From CAVPTL01 sp963708725 (GTDB taxonomy: Bacteria > Actinomycetota > Thermoleophilia > Gaiellales > JAICJC01): a DNA stretch of 64,000 bases. The notes below the pieces were generated by a model. It saw only the letters and a list, made by a program, of their open reading frames with translations, searched no databases and was not told the DNA's origin. The stretch lies in NCBI GenBank assembly GCA_963708725.1, contig CAVPTL010000008.1:186001-250000 (forward strand), written 5' to 3'. The stretch's first letter is position 1. The number at the start of each line of letters is the position of its first letter. The translations under genes were made by a program, and so were the position numbers. This document shows, piece by piece, positions 1-10,060 of this stretch.

Positions 1-1289
1 GCGGTGTCTGCGTCAACACCGGCACAATCCCGTCGAAGACCTTGCGCGAGGCCGTGCTCTATCTCACGGGTACCAGTCACCGCGGCATCTATGGCCACAG
101 TCACCGGGTCAAGGATCCAATCACCAGCGGCGACCTGCTGTGGCGCGTGGATGGGGTGATCCAGCGCGAGGTTGACGTCGTCCGCCATCAGCTGCGCCGA
201 AACGGTGTCACGGTGGTGAGCGGGTCGGCACGGTTCGTGGATCACCACACGGTGCAGGTAACCGGGGATCACGGCGAGCAGCGCCAGATCAGCGGCTCGA
301 AGATGTTGATCGCCGTCGGCACCCGTCCAGCCCGACCGGACACGGTTGAGTTCGACGGCCATACGGTGATCGACTCGGACGACGTGCTGGCGCTGAAGTG
401 GGTGCCTTCGTCGCTTCTGGTCGTGGGCGCGGGAGTGATCGGGATCGAGTACGCCTCGATGTTCGCTGCCCTCGGCACCAAGGTCACCGTGGTCGAGCGG
501 AGGCCGCGATTACTCGAGTTCTGCGACTCGCAGATCGTCGAGGCCTTGCAGTATCACCTCCGCGACATGGGAGTGGTGTTTCGGTTTGGCGAAACGGTGA
601 CCGCCGTCGAGAAGCGGCCGGGAGGTGCGATTGCAACGCTGGCGAGCGGCAAACGGATCCCCGCTGAGGCGGTGCTCTACTCGGCGGGTCGGCAGGGAGC
701 GACCGACGGGCTCGATCTCGATCGAGCGGGGATCGAAGCCGACCGCCGGGGGCGGATCGCTGTTTCGGCCGGCTACCGCACCAGGACCCGCCACGTGTAC
801 GCCGCCGGGGATGTGATCGGGTTTCCGAGCCTGGCAGCCACCTCGATGGAACAGGGCCGGCTCGCCGCGTGCCACGCCTTCGGAGTCGATGCCGGCATCC
901 CCACCGATCCTCTGCCGATCGGGATCTACACGATTCCCGAGATCAGTTTCGTGGGCAAGACCGAGGAGGAGCTGACCGCCTCGGCGGTGCCCTACGAGAT
1001 CGGGATCTCGCGTCATCGCGAGCTCGCTCGCGGCCAGATCCTGGGCGATTCGCAGGGTGTCCTGAAGCTGCTGGTCTCTCCCGACGACGGGCGCCTCCTG
1101 GGCGTGCATGTATTCGGCTCGGGGGCGACGGAGCTCGTCCACATCGGCCAGATGCTGATGATCACGGGCGGAACGGTGCACACGCTGGTCGAGGCGGTCT
1201 TCAACTATCCGACGCTCGCCGAGTCATACCGAGTCGCAGCCCTGGACGCCTTGAACAGGGTGCAGGCGGAGCGGCGAATGGCGGCGTGA
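1..1289 (+). CDS. sthA: Soluble pyridine nucleotide transhydrogenase, 5' truncated
   Basis: This flavoprotein transfers hydride between NADPH and NAD+ in the cytoplasm. The reading frame is open from base 3, so the FAD-binding N-terminus lies outside the window and 428 residues are visible. The first visible residues read GVCVNTGTIPSKTLREA. Lipoamide dehydrogenases have Cys-x4-Cys here, but the second Cys is Thr, which is the SthA pattern and argues against a disulfide reductase. A second Rossmann motif GAGVIGIEYASMF binds the pyridine nucleotide, and a YAAGDVIGFP segment matches the FAD-contacting strand. The C-terminal dimerisation domain is complete. The family is normally about 465 residues. 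The frame is certain; the assignment is strong from the redox-site motif. Confidence 0.9.
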   Translation, partial: GVCVNTGTIPSKTLREAVLYLTGTSHRGIYGHSHRVKDPITSGDLLWRVDGVIQREVDVVRHQLRRNGVTVVSGSARFVDHHTVQVTGDHGEQRQISGSKMLIAVGTRPARPDTVEFDGHTVIDSDDVLALKWVPSSLLVVGAGVIGIEYASMFAALGTKVTVVERRPRLLEFCDSQIVEALQYHLRDMGVVFRFGETVTAVEKRPGGAIATLASGKRIPAEAVLYSAGRQGATDGLDLDRAGIEADRRGRIAVSAGYRTRTRHVYAAGDVIGFPSLAATSMEQGRLAACHAFGVDAGIPTDPLPIGIYTIPEISFVGKTEEELTASAVPYEIGISRHRELARGQILGDSQGVLKLLVSPDDGRLLGVHVFGSGATELVHIGQMLMITGGTVHTLVEAVFNYPTLAESYRVAALDALNRVQAERRMAA

Positions 1290-1310
1290 GGCTGCACTAG
1301 GCTGCGCGTC

Positions 1311-1685
1311 ATGAGCGACGACGGAACCGCCGTCAGCGAAGGCGGATGCCTGTGCGGCGAAGTGCGCTACCGCATCGTGGGTCCGGTGCGCGACGTGATC
1401 GTGTGCCATTGCAGCATCTGCCGGCGCGCCCACGGCGGCCCCGCCCCACACGCCGCGTGCCGGCGCGAACAGCTCGAGATCCTCGCCGAAGCACCGCTTC
1501 GCTGGCACGAGTTCAATAACTCCCGACGCGGGTTCTGTGCGACCTGTGGGAGTCGCCTGTTCTGGGATCGCCCCACGCTCGAGACGATCTCGTTCGCGGC
1601 CGGGAGCCTCGACGAACCAACAGGCCTGACGACGATCCGCCACATCTACGTCGACTCGGCCGCCGACTGGGAAGATCCGCCCTGA
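1311..1685 (+). CDS. GFA / CENP-V domain zinc protein
   Basis: This 124-residue protein belongs to the glutathione-dependent formaldehyde-activating (GFA, CENP-V) fold. Zinc-binding cysteines are visible: CLCGEVRY near residue 12, CHCSICRRAHGG near residue 31, and CATCGSRLFW near residue 75. Most bacterial members are annotated as GFA but their substrates are unknown, and an actinobacterium would not be expected to make glutathione, so a formaldehyde role is not implied. It starts with ATG 21 nt after sthA on the same strand. Its TGA stop overlaps a CTG that opens the Tat-like remnant downstream. Confidence 0.8.
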   Translation: MSDDGTAVSEGGCLCGEVRYRIVGPVRDVIVCHCSICRRAHGGPAPHAACRREQLEILAEAPLRWHEFNNSRRGFCATCGSRLFWDRPTLETISFAAGSLDEPTGLTTIRHIYVDSAADWEDPP

Positions 1686-1844
1686 ACCGCGTCAGCCGGC
1701 GAGGTCTGCTGGCGGGCGGTGGGGTCGCCCTCGCAGCCGTGAATAAATGGTGCCTGGCACCATTTATTCACCCGACTCTCGAAGGCACGTTGAGCACCGC
1801 ACCACCACGTGGGACGCCGCCAGAGGCGGCGAGGGCCAGCCTGG

Positions 1845-1858
<14 letters not shown>
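1682..1858 (+). pseudogene. Remnant of a Tat-signal gene interrupted by a palindromic repeat
   Basis: Starting at a CTG that overlaps the preceding TGA, the frame reads LNRVSRRGLLAGGGVALAAV, a typical twin-arginine signal peptide (SRRGLL followed by a hydrophobic Ala/Gly stretch). It then runs straight into palindrome copy 1 (read as NKWCLAPFIH), continues for 28 residues of Pro/Ala-rich sequence, and stops at 1856-1858 inside the end of ettA on the opposite strand. No exported domain follows. I read this as the 5' end of a secreted-protein gene truncated at the repeat. It is too short to name the original gene, and a short functional ORF cannot be excluded. Confidence 0.4.
1739..1771. repeat. 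Dispersed palindrome copy 1 (ATGG sub-type)
   Basis: A perfect 33-nt palindrome with 16-nt arms (GTGAATAAATGGTGCC and its complement) around a single T. It lies inside the Tat-signal remnant, just before the convergent end of ettA. The same element occurs at 30671 and 48585, and a sibling form with AACGG in place of AAATGG occurs at 17193, 22496 and 48729. Confidence 0.95.
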
Positions 1859-3524
<1,666 letters not shown>

Positions 3525-3552
3525 CGGTGCGGGATCCTAGCGGTCGAGGCGT

Positions 3553-3957
3553 CTAGGAGCGCGCGCGACGCTTGCGGCCACCCCACATCATCCCCAGGAC
3601 ACCGGCGGCGGCGAACCCGACGGCGCCGGAGAGGACGCCCACGATGATCCCGCCTCCCAGGTTGTGCACGCCGATCAGCCCCGGGCCCGCGATCAGGAAC
3701 ACGGGGATCAGCACCATCAAGCGATCGCGCATCAACTCAGGCGGGCCTGACGCCCACCACCAGACGCACCAGGCCGAGACGGCAACCGCGACGGCGACCT
3801 CCGCCCGCCCGGCTGTGAGCTCGGACAGCGTGCCGAACGCCACCGCGGCCACAAGGCTATATGTCCAGATCGCAATCAGGGTGCCCGCGGCGACCACCAC
3901 AACGTCGCGTCGCACCAGTTTCCGCAGGCTTTCCGGTTCCATCGTGACAACTTCCAT
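3553..3957 (-). CDS. Small four-helix membrane protein, unknown function
   Basis: This 134-residue protein is not recognised. It has a short charged N-terminus (MEPESLRKLVRRD) and then about four hydrophobic segments: residues 20-45, 53-71, 80-98 and 102-126. It ends in a basic tail GGRKRRARS, consistent with an inner-membrane protein with a cytoplasmic C-terminus. I chose the ATG at 3957 because an AGGGAG lies 12 nt upstream. A longer frame reaches 4014 but would read through the terminator hairpin of the upstream permease gene. The ATG at 3942 is an alternative start. Confidence 0.6.
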   Translation of the reverse strand: MEVVTMEPESLRKLVRRDVVVVAAGTLIAIWTYSLVAAVAFGTLSELTAGRAEVAVAVAVSAWCVWWWASGPPELMRDRLMVLIPVFLIAGPGLIGVHNLGGGIIVGVLSGAVGFAAAGVLGMMWGGRKRRARS

Positions 3958-3980
3958 CGAGTGCCCACACTCCCTGCATG

Positions 3981-4012
3981 AAAAGGGGCGGGCCGCCGTA
4001 GCGACCCGCCCC
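3981..4012 (-). terminator. Rho-independent terminator of the APC permease gene
   Basis: Arms GGGGCGGG (3985-3992) and CCCGCCCC (4005-4012) form a GC-rich hairpin. Read on the minus strand it is followed by CTTTTC. It lies 14 nt beyond the permease stop codon. Confidence 0.8.
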
Positions 4013-4025
4013 ACGTTGCTTCAGA

Positions 4026-5633
4026 TCACGGTCCGCCGTGGATCGGAGGCTGAGTGACCTCCGCCATGGCCTCGGCGGTGCTTCCCGACGAATGCTCGGC
4101 AAGCACCCCCATCTTGTCCTTCTGATACGTGTAGTACAGGATCAGACCGGCGCCCATCGCGATTATCACTCCGAGGAGCACTCCGTAGTGCTGGTAGAAC
4201 TTGGTGCCGTAGAAGTAGTCGCGAGGCCACATGAGGTTGATCGACATCGCGATCCCGTAGGCGATGGCGATGCCGTTTGTCAGCAACGCCCAAGATCCCA
4301 GCTTGAACAGACCCTGGTTGCCCGTTGGCAGGTTATTCGGCCAGCCCTCGCGACGCCGCTGGAACAGCGGAATCGTCACACCGAGGTAGGCGATGTACAT
4401 GAACACGATGCCCAGGCCGAGCACGATCGTGACGGCGTAGGGGTTGAAGATGTTGAGCGCCAGTACAGCGATCGCAATCACGCCCACGAGCACCGCTGGG
4501 AAGACCGGCACCCGGCGGGTACCGGACACCGACGCCAGTCTGGAGCCACCGGGCAGGTTGTTATCCCGGCCCATGGCAAACAGAATTCGCACCGACATCG
4601 CGTGGATCGCGAGGCAACAGACGAAGATTGCCAGCGCGCAATCCCACAGGAACAGGTCACCCCAGAAGTCGCCGAGCACGTTCTTCGTGATCGCCGCCAA
4701 TCCGAGACTCGTGGGATCCTTGTAGAGCACGTCACCGACGGCCATCGTGCCGAACAGAATGAGCAAGAAGCCCATCGTGCCAGCGGTCGCCAGCGCCTGG
4801 ATAATCGCCTTTGGCGCCTTTCGTCGTGGATCGTCGGTTTCTTCGGCCAATGATCCCGCCGAGTCGAATCCGTACATCACGTACAGCGGCATGATCGCGC
4901 CGACCAGCAACGCTCCCAGATAGCCCCACGCGTGCGAGCTGCCAGTACCCGCCGTGTTGGTGAGCACGGCCGAAGGCGAGCGGGTCGTATTGATCAGAAA
5001 CAGGATCACCAGGCCACTGGCGCCGATCAACTCGGAGGCGACTCCGATGTTGTTGATCTTCGAGAGAAGGCTGACGCCCATCACGTTGATGATGGTCGTG
5101 AACACGATCATGACGATTCCCAGAACGATCGCGTTCTTGGCGAACGCCGGGTTGTTGAACGCCGGGAAGCTCGGTGCCGGACACGACACGAGCCCATCCG
5201 CCTTCGGCGAGCACTTGAAGAGCTGGAACTTGGTCGAGATCTGGGGCAGGATCACTTGCCATGCGAGCGCCACGGCGGGAACCGTCACGATCTGCGCACA
5301 CATGTAGATCCAACCGGTGTTCCACGCCCACGCTTTCCCAGCGACCTGCTTCGACCACTGGTACACCGAGCCGGCCAGCGGGTAGTGCGCCGCAAGCTCG
5401 GAGAACTGCAAAGCCACCATCATCTGCCCAAAGAGAACGAACAACCATGCCCAGATAAACGCCGGCCCGGCGAAGAGGAAGCCGAGGTACGACGTCTGGA
5501 ACATGCCGGTCAAAATCGAGATGTAGCTGAAGCCTGCAGCGAACGAGGAGAAGCTCCCGAGCGTTCGATGCAACTCCTGTTTGTAGCCGAACTCAGCGAG
5601 ATCGCTGGAGTCCGACCGCACCTGTTCCTCCAT
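4026..5633 (-). CDS. APC superfamily amino acid/polyamine permease
   Basis: This 535-residue membrane transporter has about twelve hydrophobic helices. The N-terminal region FGYKQELHRTLGSFSSFAAGFSYISI is typical of APC-family permeases, including the Gly-rich unwound stretch of helix 1. Substrate is likely an amino acid, amine or choline-like compound; sequence alone does not decide. It stands alone on the minus strand with a clear terminator downstream. Because the window is rich in amine-demethylating enzymes, uptake of a methylated amine is a reasonable guess. A TGGTCTATACC motif lies about 28 nt before the ATG; a near-identical one precedes the DMGDH-like gene. Confidence 0.85.
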   Translation of the reverse strand: MEEQVRSDSSDLAEFGYKQELHRTLGSFSSFAAGFSYISILTGMFQTSYLGFLFAGPAFIWAWLFVLFGQMMVALQFSELAAHYPLAGSVYQWSKQVAGKAWAWNTGWIYMCAQIVTVPAVALAWQVILPQISTKFQLFKCSPKADGLVSCPAPSFPAFNNPAFAKNAIVLGIVMIVFTTIINVMGVSLLSKINNIGVASELIGASGLVILFLINTTRSPSAVLTNTAGTGSSHAWGYLGALLVGAIMPLYVMYGFDSAGSLAEETDDPRRKAPKAIIQALATAGTMGFLLILFGTMAVGDVLYKDPTSLGLAAITKNVLGDFWGDLFLWDCALAIFVCCLAIHAMSVRILFAMGRDNNLPGGSRLASVSGTRRVPVFPAVLVGVIAIAVLALNIFNPYAVTIVLGLGIVFMYIAYLGVTIPLFQRRREGWPNNLPTGNQGLFKLGSWALLTNGIAIAYGIAMSINLMWPRDYFYGTKFYQHYGVLLGVIIAMGAGLILYYTYQKDKMGVLAEHSSGSTAEAMAEVTQPPIHGGP

Positions 5634-5735
5634 GGACGCTCCTTCTGACCAGAGGGGTAATGGTCTATACCGAAGCGATGATCCCGGACGGGCGCCGAAA
5701 AGTCAACGAATTGTTACAACCTCCACGAATTGCTC

Positions 5736-5766
5736 GGGGGCGGCCGTGAAATCCACGACCGCCCCC
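5736..5766 (-). terminator. Terminator-like hairpin
   Basis: GGGGGCGG at 5736 pairs with CCGCCCCC ending at 5766, extended by CGTG/CACG inside, around a short loop. There is no U-run on either strand. It lies between the APC permease start and the end of the secreted propeller gene, 34 nt beyond that gene's stop. Confidence 0.55.
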
Positions 5767-5799
5767 GATGCTCCCCGCTCTGCCCCCCAGCGGAGGTTT

Positions 5800-7680
5800 C
5801 TATGAAGTGGCGACGAACAGGCCGCGCCCACTCCAATCGCCAGTGGTCGCGATCAGCGATGCCGATCCCGAGGCCTGGCCGTTGACGAAGGCGACACTCG
5901 AGAGTCCAGCCGCCGTGGTGTAGTAGATGTTTCCACCCACGATGGTCATGCTGGTCACGGCTGCCGGAAGCGTGCCGGCGGTGAACGTCTGGCCGCCGAC
6001 CACGTTGTCCTCGGGCTCGAAGTAGCGGTAGTACAGCGTGGTGCTGCCGCTGACCGTGTAGTACAGCCGGCCAGTCGAAGGCACGTAGGCCATCCCCGTC
6101 AGCGACGCGATCGGGAAGTTGCTGGCCGTCAGGCCGTTCAGGTTGACCGAAGTGGCGGCGCCAAACGTGGTGCCGTCGAACGAGCGGGCGTACAGATGGC
6201 CGTCGTCCTGGCCGTTGTAGAGCGTTCCGTTGATCATGAACGCGCCCCGCACGTGCGACCAGTCAACCGCGGTGGATGAGCTCGCGGCACCGACGGTCGA
6301 GCCGTCGAAGCTGCGGCTGACCAGACCCGACGTCCCGAGGGAGTCGAGCGAACCGGGCAGTGCGCCGACGTTCCAGGTCGGAATCGTCTCGCCGCCGGTA
6401 ACCGGCATCAGCGCGATCCGGTTGCGATAGAGGCCGTCGATGTACCCGGTATCCGAGCCGACCCACAGGCCGGCCGGGGTGGCCAGCAAGGCCCACACAC
6501 CGGTGCCGCGGGGATTGCGGCCGGGGTTCCACGAGAACGGCATGCCGTTGACGGGGTCGAGCGCGGCGATTCCCATGCGTCCGACTCCGCCGGCGCCGAG
6601 GGCGTCACTGGCGTTGGGGTTGTTCATCCAGCGCTGGTGGCCGCCCGCATAGATGGCGGTTCCGGTGACGGCGACCTGGGTGATGCTGTCACCACCGGTG
6701 TAGTCGGCCCACAGGGGCTTCTGTCCGGGGCCGGTCGCGTTGGCGTCCCACTTGGTCACCGAGTCACACAGCACGCCGGCGGCGGGGCCACCGGTGTAGG
6801 CGCCGGTATCGCCGATCACGAAGTAGTTGCCGTCCGGCGAGAACTCGACGTCACGGATATAGGTGTCGAACTTGGGGTTACAGGCCGGCTTGAACGAGTC
6901 GGTCTCCCACGATGACACCGAGACCGGCTTGGTGGTCAGGTCGAGCATCGCGATCTGCGCGCGATCCTGGCCATTGGCCGTCAGGAACGTCCCGGTGGCG
7001 ACGAGCTTGGTGCCGTCGGGAGAGATGTCGAAGTGCGCAACCCGCAGCGTGCCGTCGCGCTTGGTGGAAAACGGGATGTTGACGTTGGGATCGGCGAGGC
7101 CGGTGTTGACGTCAACAGCGCCGAAGCGTTCCCGCGGCTGACCGCCGAGTGACGTGAACGCGCCACCAACATAGAGATCGTTGCCGAGCGTCTGGATATC
7201 CTCGACCCAGCTGCCGCTGACGGCGGGCTTGAAGGTCGTGTTGACCGATCCGTCGGACAGATTGATCTTGACCAGGCGCTTCTGCGTTGTGCCGTTGACC
7301 GTCTGGAACTTGCCGGCAACGAACACCGCCGTTCCGCCCGGGGCTGCGGCCACCGCGGTGACCTCACCGCCCGCGATCGTCGGCGCGAAATTCGTGTCGA
7401 CCACGCCTGTGGTCGGATTGAACGCCAGCAGCTCGCTGCGATTCAGCGTGGTGCCGTCAGAGGACTTGACTTGCGTGAACGTCCCGCCCACCACAACCTC
7501 ATTACCGACGGTGGCAACGCCGTTGACGATGCCGTCGAGGATGTTGGGGGTCTTCGACTGCGGAGTCGCCGAGACGACGACCGACTGAGCCGAGTTGACC
7601 TCGGCCCCGGCCACCGAAACGGCGGCGAGAGCAGCGAGGGGGGCGAACACCAGCGCGGCCATGCGTGCGCGTCGGATCAC
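5800..7680 (-). CDS. Secreted beta-propeller-like (delta-60 repeat) protein
   Basis: This 626-residue exported protein has a signal peptide (basic MIRRAR, hydrophobic AALVFAPLAALAAVSVAGA, cleavage near residue 27). The mature part consists of repeated blade-like units such as VGNEVVVGGTFTQV, GTAVFVAGKFQTVNG, NDLYVGGAFTSLGG and TAIYAGGHQRW, each about 40-60 residues. The pattern GxxVYVGGxFxxVxG is that of delta-60 / propeller repeats found in extracellular actinobacterial proteins. I placed the start at GTG 7680, because AAGGAG lies 7 nt before it; the frame continues 18 codons upstream without a ribosome site. Function is unknown. It is divergent from the TetR gene. Confidence 0.75.
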   Translation of the reverse strand: MIRRARMAALVFAPLAALAAVSVAGAEVNSAQSVVVSATPQSKTPNILDGIVNGVATVGNEVVVGGTFTQVKSSDGTTLNRSELLAFNPTTGVVDTNFAPTIAGGEVTAVAAAPGGTAVFVAGKFQTVNGTTQKRLVKINLSDGSVNTTFKPAVSGSWVEDIQTLGNDLYVGGAFTSLGGQPRERFGAVDVNTGLADPNVNIPFSTKRDGTLRVAHFDISPDGTKLVATGTFLTANGQDRAQIAMLDLTTKPVSVSSWETDSFKPACNPKFDTYIRDVEFSPDGNYFVIGDTGAYTGGPAAGVLCDSVTKWDANATGPGQKPLWADYTGGDSITQVAVTGTAIYAGGHQRWMNNPNASDALGAGGVGRMGIAALDPVNGMPFSWNPGRNPRGTGVWALLATPAGLWVGSDTGYIDGLYRNRIALMPVTGGETIPTWNVGALPGSLDSLGTSGLVSRSFDGSTVGAASSSTAVDWSHVRGAFMINGTLYNGQDDGHLYARSFDGTTFGAATSVNLNGLTASNFPIASLTGMAYVPSTGRLYYTVSGSTTLYYRYFEPEDNVVGGQTFTAGTLPAAVTSMTIVGGNIYYTTAAGLSSVAFVNGQASGSASLIATTGDWSGRGLFVATS

Positions 7681-7787
7681 GGGAGATCTCCTTGAGGGTG
7701 CGTTTGGAACCAGAAGCCTGGGGCTCAGCATCAAGAGCCTGCAGCTCGAGCATACGAGCGGTTCCCGTCACTCGCTAGGGTGATCTT

Positions 7788-7815
7788 TTGTACGCGATTG
7801 GGACGCCTGTATTCT
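7788..7815 (+). promoter_or_regulatory. Promoter of the TetR gene, leaderless transcript
   Basis: TTGTAC (7788-7793) and TATTCT (7810-7815) are spaced by 16 nt. The ATG at 7824 begins 9 nt after the -10 box, so transcription would begin at or within a base or two of the start codon. No ribosome site is present, consistent with a leaderless mRNA. Confidence 0.65.
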
Positions 7816-7823
7816 CAACGGTC

Positions 7824-8438
7824 ATGGTGAGTTCGACCAGGTCCGACCGCAAGACTGAGCGGCGAGAAGCGCTGCTCGACGCGGCCTGCGTTGTGATCGC
7901 GCGGTCGGGCACGCGCACGCTGCGGATCGAGGACGTGGCCCGTGAGGCCGGCGTCTCGATTGGCCTCGTCTACTACTACTTCGAGAGCCGCGACGAGCTG
8001 ATCTCATTCGCATTCGAGTACGCCAACGAGCGTGCCGATGCGAAGTTTGCGCGGCGCGAGCAACCTGCGGGAACCGGACTGGAGCGGACAGTCGCGCGGT
8101 TGCTGCGCGAGATCGCCGACGACCCGGTCGTGCTCGAGTCGTGGATGATCTGGAACGAGATGACCGCGGGCGCGTTCACCCAACCGCGGCTGCGGGAGCT
8201 GCTGAGCGACGCCTACCTCGGGTGGACGCGGGAGGTTGCCGAGCTGCTGGATGCCGGCCGGGCGGACGGCTCGGTACCCGATGACATCGATGCGACCGCC
8301 TCGGCGGTGCGCCTGACCGCGACCATGGAGGGCCTGGGCGGGCGCTGGAGAACGGGGGCACTCGCTCAGAGCGACGCCCACGAACTCGCGCTGGTGGCGA
8401 TCTCGCGTGAGCTCGGCGTGCCCGCGTCCACCGGCTAA
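7824..8438 (+). CDS. TetR family transcriptional regulator
   Basis: This is a 204-residue TetR-type regulator. The N-terminal helix-turn-helix spans about residues 12-58 (KTERREALLDAACVVIARSG, then VAREAGVSIGLVYYYFESRDEL, the recognition helix). The ligand-binding C-terminal half resembles the BetI-like group (VLESWMIWNEM). The target is unknown. It faces away from the secreted propeller gene, which may be one target, and lies upstream of the TadG-like gene. I chose ATG 7824 over the longer frame because the -10 box lies directly before it. Confidence 0.85.
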   Translation: MVSSTRSDRKTERREALLDAACVVIARSGTRTLRIEDVAREAGVSIGLVYYYFESRDELISFAFEYANERADAKFARREQPAGTGLERTVARLLREIADDPVVLESWMIWNEMTAGAFTQPRLRELLSDAYLGWTREVAELLDAGRADGSVPDDIDATASAVRLTATMEGLGGRWRTGALAQSDAHELALVAISRELGVPASTG

Positions 8439-8580
8439 CTCACCCTCCCGAGGCACGCTGAACCGGTGATCTGCGGTTCACCCCGCCCGGGGATGCCGCG
8501 CGCGCCCATCGCATCCACAGTGAGTGTGGGTGTACCGAGCTTGCTCGGGATTGGGCCGGGTCGACTCTTGGAGGGGAACG

Positions 8581-9792
8581 ATGGATCCTCGATGCTTGCC
8601 GCGGGCGGATGAGCGTGGTCAAACGCTGCCGCTCGTCGTCGCGTTCGTGTTGGTTTTGATGATCATGTGCGGCGCCGTGATCGATGTCGGAAACGCATTC
8701 CGGGTTCACCAACAACTGCAGGCCTCAGCCGACGCCGCGGCCGCCGCCGGTGCGGACAACCTGCCATCGACCCTGGCCGCGATCACCACGGCCCAGAACT
8801 TCAGCTCTGCCAACGGTGGCAAGAATCCGATCGTCGGTGCAGGAACCGTGACGGTGTCTGCCACCGCTGACTGTTCGACCAGCCCCGACTTCTGCGCGCC
8901 GGCAAACACGGTGCACGTAACGCAAAACGCGAGCGTGCCGACGGCGTTTCTGCGGTTGATCGGGATCGACTCGATCCCCGAGACGGTTCGGGCGCAGGCC
9001 TGCTCGCCGTGCGGCGGACTGCCGCTCGACGTGATGATCGTGCTCGACCGCTCGGGATCGATGTCCGGTACCAAGCTGACATCGGCGAAGGACGGCATCG
9101 AGGCATTCCTTGGGTCGATGGATCCCACGCAGGACAACGTCGGCCTGGCGGTGCTGCCGCCGGCATCAAGCTCGACAAACGCCTGTGGGCCGTCCGTCTC
9201 GGGCAACTACAACCTGCCGAATGCCTCCTACCTGCTGGTCCCGCTGTCCAACACCTACGCGTACGCCGAGGGGCAGCTCAACACGAGTTCGCAGCTGCTC
9301 TCGACACTCAGCTGCGTCCAGGCCGGCGGGCAGACGGCGTACGCGAGCGCCCTTGACGCCGCCCAGGCCGAGATCACCGCTGACGGGCGGCCGGGAACGC
9401 AGAAGGTGATCATCATCCTCTCCGACGGCGCGGCCAACTCGGGACCGAACTACCTCCCGAACACCTCGCCGTATCGCACGCGACCGTGTGGCCAGGCGGT
9501 CAACGTCGCGGCGGCAAGCAAACTCCAGGGGGTGCTCGTCTACTCCATCGCCTACGACATCTCGGGCGCCGGTGCCGACCCGTGTTACGCGGCGCAGGGG
9601 GCGCTCGTGAACGGCCACACCGCCGGATCGAGCAACACCCCTGAGCAGCCGGCGATCCAGTCGAACGAGGCACTCCAGCAGATTGCGAGTCCGGGCAACT
9701 ACTACGCCCAGCCACAACCGACGCAGCTGACGACGATCTTTCTCGCCATCAGCGCTGACATCGCCAAAGGTACCAGCCGCATCAACGGCTGA
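8581..9792 (+). CDS. TadG-like protein with von Willebrand factor A domain
   Basis: This 403-residue protein begins with a TadE/TadG-type segment: RGQTLPLVVAFVLVLMIMCGAVIDVGNAFRVHQQLQASADAAA, a class III pilin-like transmembrane helix followed by the conserved Asp and Ala-rich stretch. A VWA domain follows from about residue 140, with an intact metal-binding motif DRSGSMSG and a second part ILSDGAANS. Such proteins act at the cell surface in Flp/Tad pilus assembly or adhesion. No other tad or flp gene is in the window, so its partner is unknown. GGAGGGG lies 6 nt before the ATG, fixing the start. Confidence 0.8.
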   Translation: MDPRCLPRADERGQTLPLVVAFVLVLMIMCGAVIDVGNAFRVHQQLQASADAAAAAGADNLPSTLAAITTAQNFSSANGGKNPIVGAGTVTVSATADCSTSPDFCAPANTVHVTQNASVPTAFLRLIGIDSIPETVRAQACSPCGGLPLDVMIVLDRSGSMSGTKLTSAKDGIEAFLGSMDPTQDNVGLAVLPPASSSTNACGPSVSGNYNLPNASYLLVPLSNTYAYAEGQLNTSSQLLSTLSCVQAGGQTAYASALDAAQAEITADGRPGTQKVIIILSDGAANSGPNYLPNTSPYRTRPCGQAVNVAAASKLQGVLVYSIAYDISGAGADPCYAAQGALVNGHTAGSSNTPEQPAIQSNEALQQIASPGNYYAQPQPTQLTTIFLAISADIAKGTSRING

Positions 9793-9799
9793 AAGGTCA

Positions 9800-9840
9800 C
9801 ATGGAGGGGGCCGTAGCGGGGGCGCACGGCTCTCTCCATG
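9800..9840 (+). terminator. Long hairpin after the TadG-like gene
   Basis: CATGGAGGGGGCCGT (9800-9814) pairs with ACGGCTCTCTCCATG (9826-9840), a 15-bp stem with two G-U pairs and an 11-nt loop. It begins 8 nt after the stop. There is no U-run. The rest of the 268-nt gap to 10060 shows nothing else that I recognise. Confidence 0.55.
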
Positions 9841-10060
9841 CGAATTCCGGCCCTGCGAACGCTTACGGTTTGTTCACGAACTGCTGCATGGGTGTTTACA
9901 GACGCTGCCGATGACTACCGGGCCCCATCATCCACACCCTGATCCGAACCCCACGGGGCCACCGGCCACACCCTCCGGCCGGGTCATACCTCCCCCACCT
10001 GCCCGGCGCTCAATGCCGACTCTGAGCGCCGGGAGTGGGGAAAGTCTGTAGCGTCGAGGG

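Noticed and set aside
1739..1771. Palindromes as simple Rho-independent terminators
   Set aside because: No U-run follows, the two shoulders are part of the palindrome, and copy 3 lies between divergent starts. A terminator effect is still possible but does not explain conservation of all 29-33 bases.
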